From Acidobacteriota bacterium (GTDB taxonomy: Bacteria; Acidobacteriota; Aminicenantia; Aminicenantales; Saccharicenantaceae): a stretch of DNA of 64,000 nucleotides. Every line of letters starts with the position of its first letter. Position 1 is the stretch's first letter. Where the stretch lies: positions 1 to 64,000 of the forward strand of contig JAKLEN010000009.1 of assembly GCA_022711665.1 (NCBI GenBank). Direction: 5' to 3'. The position numbers and the translations under genes are program-made. Below are positions 59,166 to 64,000 of the stretch, piece by piece. The notes beneath the pieces were generated by a model. It did not search any database. It saw nothing but the letters and a program-made list of their open reading frames with translations, and was not told the origin of the DNA.

Positions 59166-60197
59166 CTAGCCCTTCTGGCCTTCGATGAGGTCGAGGACGT
59201 CCTCTGAGTCGCGCCAGCCTTCCCGCACTTTGACCTGGAGGTCGAGGAAGACCTTGTGGCCGATGTACTCGGCGATCTCCTGGCGGGCCTCGATGCCGAT
59301 CTGCTTGATGAGCGAGCCCTGCCGGCCGATGACGATCTTGCGGTGGTTGTCCTTCTCGACGAAGATCGAGGCCCGGATGTAGGTCACCGGCCGCGACTCA
59401 CCGGGCTTCTTCCAGTCCGGCTGCTCCTTCTTCTCGATGGACTCGATGTAGACCGCGGTGACGAACGGCAGCTCCTGGGTGACGTACTTGAGGATCTTCT
59501 CCCGGACGATCTCGGCGAAGAGGAACTTCTCCGTCTGGTCCGAGATCTCGTCGTCTGAGTAGAGCTTGGGCGACACCGGGAGCAGCTCCATCAGCAGCTT
59601 CTCCAGGACGTCCAGGTTGTCGCCCTTGAGGGCCGAGATGGGCACGATCTCGCGGAAGGGGTAGAGGTCCTTGTAGCGCTCGATGATCGGCAGGACCTTG
59701 TCCTTGCGCACGATGTCGACCTTGTTGATGAGCAGGAAGACGGGCGTCTTGACCTTGCGCAGCGTCTCCAGGACGTACTCGTCGCCGTGGCCGAACTTCT
59801 GGGAGGCGTCGATGAGCAGGCAGACGACGTCGGACGTCTCCAGGGCCGAATAGACGAAGTTCATCATCCTCTTGTTGAGGGTGTGGAGGGGCTTGTGGAT
59901 GCCCGGGTTGTCGACGAAGACGATCTGGCCCTTGTCCGTCGTCTTGATGCCCAGGATGCTGATCCGCGTCGTCTGGGGCTTGTCCGAGACGATGGCCACC
60001 TTCTGGCCGATCAGGGCGTTGAGCAGCGTCGACTTGCCGGTGTTCGGCCGCCCGATGAGGGCGACGTAGCCGGTCCGGTAGACGGGCTTGGGCGCGGCTT
60101 TCTTCACGGCGCTCTTACGCGGCGCCCTCTTCGTCCCGGCCGGGGCCTTGGCCGCCGCCTCCGGGCTCTTATCCGCAGTCTTGGTTGTCTTCGGCAT
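59166..60197 (-). CDS. era: GTPase Era, with basic N-terminal extension
   Basis: A 343-residue GTPase acting in 16S rRNA and 30S maturation. A Lys/Ala/Pro-rich extension of about 40 residues precedes the G domain: G1 GRPNTGKST (49-57), G3 VDNPGIHKP, G4 NKVD and G5 SALKG. The KH domain (about 245-335, KIVIGRQGSLIKQIGIEAR) binds the 3' end of 16S rRNA. The extension is not found in most Era proteins and may add RNA affinity. AGAGGG precedes the ATG. It is the last gene of the HD-ybeY-corC-era cluster. Confidence 0.96.
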   Translation of the reverse strand: MPKTTKTADKSPEAAAKAPAGTKRAPRKSAVKKAAPKPVYRTGYVALIGRPNTGKSTLLNALIGQKVAIVSDKPQTTRISILGIKTTDKGQIVFVDNPGIHKPLHTLNKRMMNFVYSALETSDVVCLLIDASQKFGHGDEYVLETLRKVKTPVFLLINKVDIVRKDKVLPIIERYKDLYPFREIVPISALKGDNLDVLEKLLMELLPVSPKLYSDDEISDQTEKFLFAEIVREKILKYVTQELPFVTAVYIESIEKKEQPDWKKPGESRPVTYIRASIFVEKDNHRKIVIGRQGSLIKQIGIEARQEIAEYIGHKVFLDLQVKVREGWRDSEDVLDLIEGQKG

Positions 60198-60222
60198 CGT
60201 TCCCTCTTTTTGTCGGCCCGCG

Positions 60223-61449
60223 TCAGGCCTTGCGGATCCGGGCTTTCTTGACTTTCTTCTGGTCGACGTCGAGGACCTCGACGCGCAACCCCTTGATCGC
60301 CAGCGTCTCGCCCTTGTGCGGCAGCCGCCCCAGGTTGGAGGTGATCAGGCCGCCGACGGTGATGAAGTCGTCCTCGGCCAGCTCGGTGTCGAACAGCTCC
60401 TCGAGCTCTTCGACCTCGGTCGCCCCGCTGACCGTGAAGTCGAGCGGCCCGTTCTCGGCGATCTGGGCCTCCTCGGTGTCGTACTCGTCCTGGATCTCGC
60501 CGACGATCTCCTCGACGACGTCCTCCATGGTCACCAGGCCCGAGACGCCGCCGTGCTCGTCCACGACGATGGCCATCTTGTTCTTGACCTTCTGGAACTC
60601 GCGGAGGAGGTCCGGGACGGGCATGGACTCGGGGACGAAGGCGGCCGGCCGGATCAGGGGCACGATGGGCAGGGCCTTCTGCTTCTCGTCGGCGTACTCG
60701 ATGATGTCCTTGGCCATGACGATCCCCTCGATGTTGTCCAGCCGGTCCCTGTAAACGGGGATCCTCGAGTACTTCTCCCGGATGATGAGGTCCTTGAGGT
60801 TGTCGACGGTGGCCTCCCGGCGGATGCAGACCATGTTCAGCCGGGGCGTCATGACCTCGCGCACGACCGTGTCGCCGAACTCGACGACGCTGCGGAGCAG
60901 CTCGTTCTCGCCCTTGTCGATGATGCCTTCCTCGGTGGCCTCGTCTATGAAGGTCTCGATCTCCTCGTCGGAGGCCTCGCGGTCCTCGTCCTTCTCCTCG
61001 CGCTGCTCTTCCCGGGCGATGAGGCCGCGGGAGACGGCCAGGATGGGGAAGGCCAGGACGCGGACGAGCCGGAAGGCCGGCAGGAAGGCCCGCATCAGGT
61101 AGGGCTTGGCCGCGTGGACGAGCAGGCGCGGCGCCAGGTCGAGGACGAGCCCGTAGACGGCCAGGGCGGCCAGGTAGATCCACAGAAGGCCGAGCCCGAG
61201 GCCGCGGCAGGCGGCGAATCCGTAAACGGCCAGGCCCAGGATGACGACCATCCGCAGGAACTCGACGGCCAGGCGCGTCTCCTCGAGGTCCTTGAGGATG
61301 GCGGCCCGGTCGGCCCGCTCCCGGTCCTCGAGGAAGCGGCTCAGGGAGATCTTCGAGTAGGCCCCTAACGCGATATGGAAGAGCGACAGGGCGAAGGCGG
61401 CCGCGAAGGCCAGGGCCAGCCCTAGCCAGGTCAGGGGCGTCATGATCAT
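60223..61449 (-). CDS. CorC/HlyC-family membrane protein with CBS pair
   Basis: A 408-residue protein. Three or four N-terminal membrane helices (about 5-150) form a divergent CNNM/DUF21-like region, followed by an acidic loop (EEQREEKDEDREASDEEI), two CBS domains (about 205-325; REVMTPRLNMVCIRREATVDNL, VSGLVTMEDVVEEIVGEI) and a C-terminal CorC_HlyC domain (about 335-408). Members are implicated in magnesium or cobalt efflux; the adenosyl-binding CBS pair is regulatory. The start overlaps the ybeY stop (ATGA). Its place between ybeY and era is conserved in many bacteria. Confidence 0.92.
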   Translation of the reverse strand: MIMTPLTWLGLALAFAAAFALSLFHIALGAYSKISLSRFLEDRERADRAAILKDLEETRLAVEFLRMVVILGLAVYGFAACRGLGLGLLWIYLAALAVYGLVLDLAPRLLVHAAKPYLMRAFLPAFRLVRVLAFPILAVSRGLIAREEQREEKDEDREASDEEIETFIDEATEEGIIDKGENELLRSVVEFGDTVVREVMTPRLNMVCIRREATVDNLKDLIIREKYSRIPVYRDRLDNIEGIVMAKDIIEYADEKQKALPIVPLIRPAAFVPESMPVPDLLREFQKVKNKMAIVVDEHGGVSGLVTMEDVVEEIVGEIQDEYDTEEAQIAENGPLDFTVSGATEVEELEELFDTELAEDDFITVGGLITSNLGRLPHKGETLAIKGLRVEVLDVDQKKVKKARIRKA

Positions 61450-61856
61450 GCCAGGTGGATCCGGTGGAGCTTCGCTTCCTCCTCCTCGATGCCGGCGAAG
61501 TGGTCGAAGCCGAGGAGGTGGAGATAGCCGTGGATGGCCAGGAGCCGGAGCTCGCGCTCGAGCGGCCAGCCCTTAACCCTGGCTTGGCGGGCGGCGATCG
61601 GCGCGGCGATGACGATGTCGCCGAGGTAGAACTTGCCGTCGGGCGCCTTGTCGCCGAGCGGGAAGCTCAGGACGTCGGTCGGCCGGTCCTTCTTCATCCA
61701 CTTCCTGTTGAGCGTCCGGATGGCCCGCTCGCCGACGAAGGACAGCGTGACCTCGGCCCCGGTCCTGCGGTAGCGGCGAGCCAGCTCCCCGAGGAGCCGC
61801 TCAAACGCCCTGGCCCGAACCGGGTGTTTTGTCTGGCGGTTGATGATCGTGATCAT
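61446..61856 (-). CDS. ybeY: Endoribonuclease YbeY
   Basis: A 136-residue metal-dependent RNase for 16S rRNA 3' processing and ribosome quality control. The zinc motif HGYLHLLGFDH gives His109, His113 and His119 (H-x3-H-x5-H), and NRKWMKKDRPTDVLSFPLGD is the conserved N-terminal part. It overlaps the HD gene by 56 bases in another frame and corC by four, so all are co-translated. Confidence 0.95.
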   Translation of the reverse strand: MITIINRQTKHPVRARAFERLLGELARRYRRTGAEVTLSFVGERAIRTLNRKWMKKDRPTDVLSFPLGDKAPDGKFYLGDIVIAAPIAARQARVKGWPLERELRLLAIHGYLHLLGFDHFAGIEEEEAKLHRIHLA

Positions 61857-64000
61857 TGGCTTTCTTGTTGTTCTTCCGGGGCGCTTTGCCCGGGCCCGCG
61901 GGCCGGCCCTCGAAGCTGAAGCCGGGGTATTCGACGCGCGGGTGGTAGATGGCGTAGAGGATGGTCAGGAAGGCCGCGGCGACCGTTCGCAGCTCCCGCA
62001 GCGAGAAATCGCAGGCGTCGAGCTGCCCGTCCTGCAGCGTCCCGTTGATGATGTCGGTGATGACCCGCTTGAGGTTGTCCTTGGTCGGCGACTTGAGGCT
62101 CCGCGAGGCGGCCTCGATCGAGTCGGCCAGCATGACCAGGCCGGCCTCCTTCGTCTGCGGCGCCGGCCCGGGGTAGCGGTATGACTCCTCGCCCACGGTC
62201 TGCTCCTCGGGGTCGTAGGTCTGTTTGGCCTTGGCGTAGAAGTACCTGACCAGGGAGTTGCCGTGGTGCTGCTCGATGATCTCGCGCAGGGCCCGCGGCA
62301 GCCGGAGCTTGCGGGCCAGCTCGGCGCCTTCCTTGACGTGGTTCTTGATGACCAGGGTGCTCATCGAGGGCGTCAGGTCCTTGTGGAGGTCGAACTCCCG
62401 GGTCCGGTTCTCGATGAAATACTCCGGCATCTTGGTCTTGCCGATGTCGTGGTAGAGGGCCCCGGCCTTGGCCATCTGGGTGTCGAGGCCCAGCTCCTCG
62501 GCGGCCTTCTCGGCGAGCGTGGCGACGATGAGGGAGTGGTGGTACGAGCCGGGCGCCTCCTCCTGCATCTGGCGGAAGATCGGCAGGTCCGAGTTGGTCA
62601 GCTCCAGGAGCTTGGCGGCGGTGACGAAGCCGAAGGCCGATTCGACGAGGGGCAGGAAGAGGTAGGCCAGGATGCCGCTGGCTATGCCGCCGACGATCCC
62701 CATGCCCACCTCGAAGGGGAAGGAGGCCAGGCCCGAGTGCCTGAGGATGAGGTGGAAGACCAGGACGAGCAGGGCGTTGACGGCGGGCAGGACGACGAAC
62801 CCGGCCCGCAGCGTGGCGGCCCGGTAGCGGCGGCGGTAGAGGCGGACCCCGTAAACGGAGGCCAGCCCTCCGACGAAGATGACGATGGTCACGATGAAAT
62901 TGCCGCCGAGCAGCAGCCCGCCGGTCACGCTGTTCATGATGATGAGCATGAGCGTCATCGGATCGGGCATGAGGAAGGCGAAGATCAGGGTCGCCGCCTG
63001 CCAGGGCAGAGCGCCGTAATAGGCCTCGATCTGGGAGAAGGGCTCGCCGGTCAGCGCCCCGGCGACGATCCCGGCCAGGGCCAGGAAGAGTTTGTAGAAG
63101 ATCAGGCTGACGATCAGGGCCAGGGCCGTCATGCGGAACTGCCTCTCGGCCTGCTTCGGCTTGAAGGTCCGGCGGGCGTAGGCCCACAGGGTGGAGAACA
63201 GGAAGAGGTAGAGAAGGAACGTCCCGGCGCAGGTCGGCAGCCAGCTCGATCGCCCCCGCATCCTCTGGTTGTAGTTGCCGAGGATGCGCAGCTCGTCGGC
63301 CGTCACCTCGTCGCCCTTGCGGACGATGACCCGGTCCTTCTTGACGGTCACGACCACCGCGCCGACCGCGTCCCGGGCCTGGGCCTTCCGCTTCTCGGTC
63401 TCGATCTTGTTGTAGGTGACGTTGGCCGTCAGGAAGATCTGTCCCAGGTTGGCCAGGACCGCCCTGTTCCGGGCCGGCATCTCGATCCGGCCCAGGTCGT
63501 CGTTGAAGCGTCGCTCGCTCTCGGAGATGTCCAGGAGGTCTCCGATGCGGGCGGGCCGCTCGCGGCCCTGGGTGTCGAGGAGGGTCAGGCCCTTCTCTTC
63601 GCCGTGGATGAACAGGTTCTTGGAGACGACGATGCCCTGATCGAAGATCCTGGTGACCAGGCCGATCAGCTCCTCCTCGGTCTCGATGGGGAACTGCAGG
63701 CGGGCCAGGGTCTGGACGTCGGCTGTCTCGAGGTCGATGCCGTGCTTGTCGATGAGGCGGGCGCGGAGGGCCCGACTCTGGTGGTTCTCGGGATACTGGG
63801 CCGCCCAGGCACGGCCGTCGGCGAAGATCGCCCGGATCTTGTCCTCGGTGTTGGCGAAGACGTTGAGATCGAAGGTGTAGACGGGGATGACGGCCGCGTC
63901 GGCCTCGGCCCGCTTCCGCGCCGTCGCCGCGGCATCCTCGATCGTCAGGTCGAAGGGCGCGACGACGTCGGCCGGGGCCACCTCGCCGAGCTTGAGGCCG
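61801..64000 (-). CDS. 7TM-HD-family membrane phosphohydrolase (PgpH-like), 5' partial
   Basis: The frame runs off the right edge of the window (GLKLGEVAPADVVAPFDLTIED at the edge), so the N-terminal membrane anchor is missing. Present are the extracellular 7TMR-HDED region (to about 245 residues from the edge), seven membrane helices, and a cytoplasmic HD domain with HHSLIVATLAEKAAEELG, the metal-binding ALYHDIGKTKMPEYF and HHGNSLVRYFYAKA. In Firmicutes PgpH degrades cyclic di-AMP; the same substrate here is inference. A Lys/Asn-rich tail overlaps ybeY by 56 bases. First gene of the ybeY-corC-era cluster as far as seen. Confidence 0.92.
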   Translation of the reverse strand, partial: GLKLGEVAPADVVAPFDLTIEDAAATARKRAEADAAVIPVYTFDLNVFANTEDKIRAIFADGRAWAAQYPENHQSRALRARLIDKHGIDLETADVQTLARLQFPIETEEELIGLVTRIFDQGIVVSKNLFIHGEEKGLTLLDTQGRERPARIGDLLDISESERRFNDDLGRIEMPARNRAVLANLGQIFLTANVTYNKIETEKRKAQARDAVGAVVVTVKKDRVIVRKGDEVTADELRILGNYNQRMRGRSSWLPTCAGTFLLYLFLFSTLWAYARRTFKPKQAERQFRMTALALIVSLIFYKLFLALAGIVAGALTGEPFSQIEAYYGALPWQAATLIFAFLMPDPMTLMLIIMNSVTGGLLLGGNFIVTIVIFVGGLASVYGVRLYRRRYRAATLRAGFVVLPAVNALLVLVFHLILRHSGLASFPFEVGMGIVGGIASGILAYLFLPLVESAFGFVTAAKLLELTNSDLPIFRQMQEEAPGSYHHSLIVATLAEKAAEELGLDTQMAKAGALYHDIGKTKMPEYFIENRTREFDLHKDLTPSMSTLVIKNHVKEGAELARKLRLPRALREIIEQHHGNSLVRYFYAKAKQTYDPEEQTVGEESYRYPGPAPQTKEAGLVMLADSIEAASRSLKSPTKDNLKRVITDIINGTLQDGQLDACDFSLRELRTVAAAFLTILYAIYHPRVEYPGFSFEGRPAGPGKAPRKNNKKANDHDHQPPDKTPGSGQGV

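Overview
The window is a high-GC bacterial chromosome segment with strong G/C bias at third codon positions, which is why long open frames also appear on the opposite strand. It resembles Acidobacteriota or Candidatus Aminicenantes: a DUF5916 outer-membrane-type protein, a zinc-ribbon/Ser-Thr kinase/TPR fusion, a tricorn-like protease, a von Willebrand A protein of the acidobacterial type, HEAT-repeat secreted proteins and many exported peptidases. The taxonomic call is inference. No rRNA or CRISPR array is present.

Region by region. 0.1-11.7 kb: DUF5916 protein, kinase-TPR protein, a cupin plus Nramp-like transporter pair, then a Gfo/Idh/MocA oxidoreductase followed by two different DUF6807 proteins. 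11.7-16.0 kb: an ECF sigma factor, its zinc-finger anti-sigma factor and two exported HEAT-repeat proteins in one tight operon. 16.0-23.2 kb: a Met/Cys/His-rich YHS protein, an RsbRD-N-like protein with hemW, an AlkD-like DNA repair protein, a tricorn-like protease and a thioredoxin. 23.3-26.9 kb (minus): gap-pgk-tpiA-secG-tRNA-Leu(GAG). 26.9-33 kb: a PAS/GGDEF diguanylate cyclase, nnr-tsaE, and thiE with a SYLF protein. 33-38 kb: apt plus purine permease, then a GH3 lipoprotein plus aldo/keto reductase. 37.8-47.6 kb: M6-like metallopeptidase, OmpA-like and VWA proteins, a small membrane protein, an S9 peptidase, a transglutaminase-like protein and a PD40 propeller protein.

The accessory part is 47.6-58.9 kb. 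A 9.5 kb integrative element lies between a displaced 3' half of tRNA-His (49409-49457) and the intact tRNA-His gene (58898-58974); the two ends share a perfect 49 bp direct repeat. It is visibly AT-richer than the rest. It encodes a tyrosine integrase, an excisionase, several HTH regulators, a CHC2-TOPRIM-RecA-fold replication protein, a MltR-like protein, an ApeA-like HEPN protein and a convergent 457-residue protein of unknown family. The HEPN/unknown pair is the best candidate for an undescribed, possibly antiphage, cargo. Immediately left of it are two AT-richer orphan genes and a recombinase remnant, which suggests an older insertion at the same site.

After the tRNA the core chromosome resumes with the conserved minus-strand cluster: 7TM-HD phosphohydrolase (running off the window), ybeY, a CorC-type protein and era.

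Regulation. Many genes carry readable TTGACA/TATAAT-type promoters, several with extended -10 elements. Three (alkD-like, thiE and the island's 58-residue HTH gene) put the predicted transcript start at or within a few bases of the start codon. An ECF-type motif, CGTCTAAACG, occurs both before the sigma-factor operon and before the DUF5916 gene. A family of palindromic intergenic elements recurs at 18.5, 32.9 and 59.1 kb.
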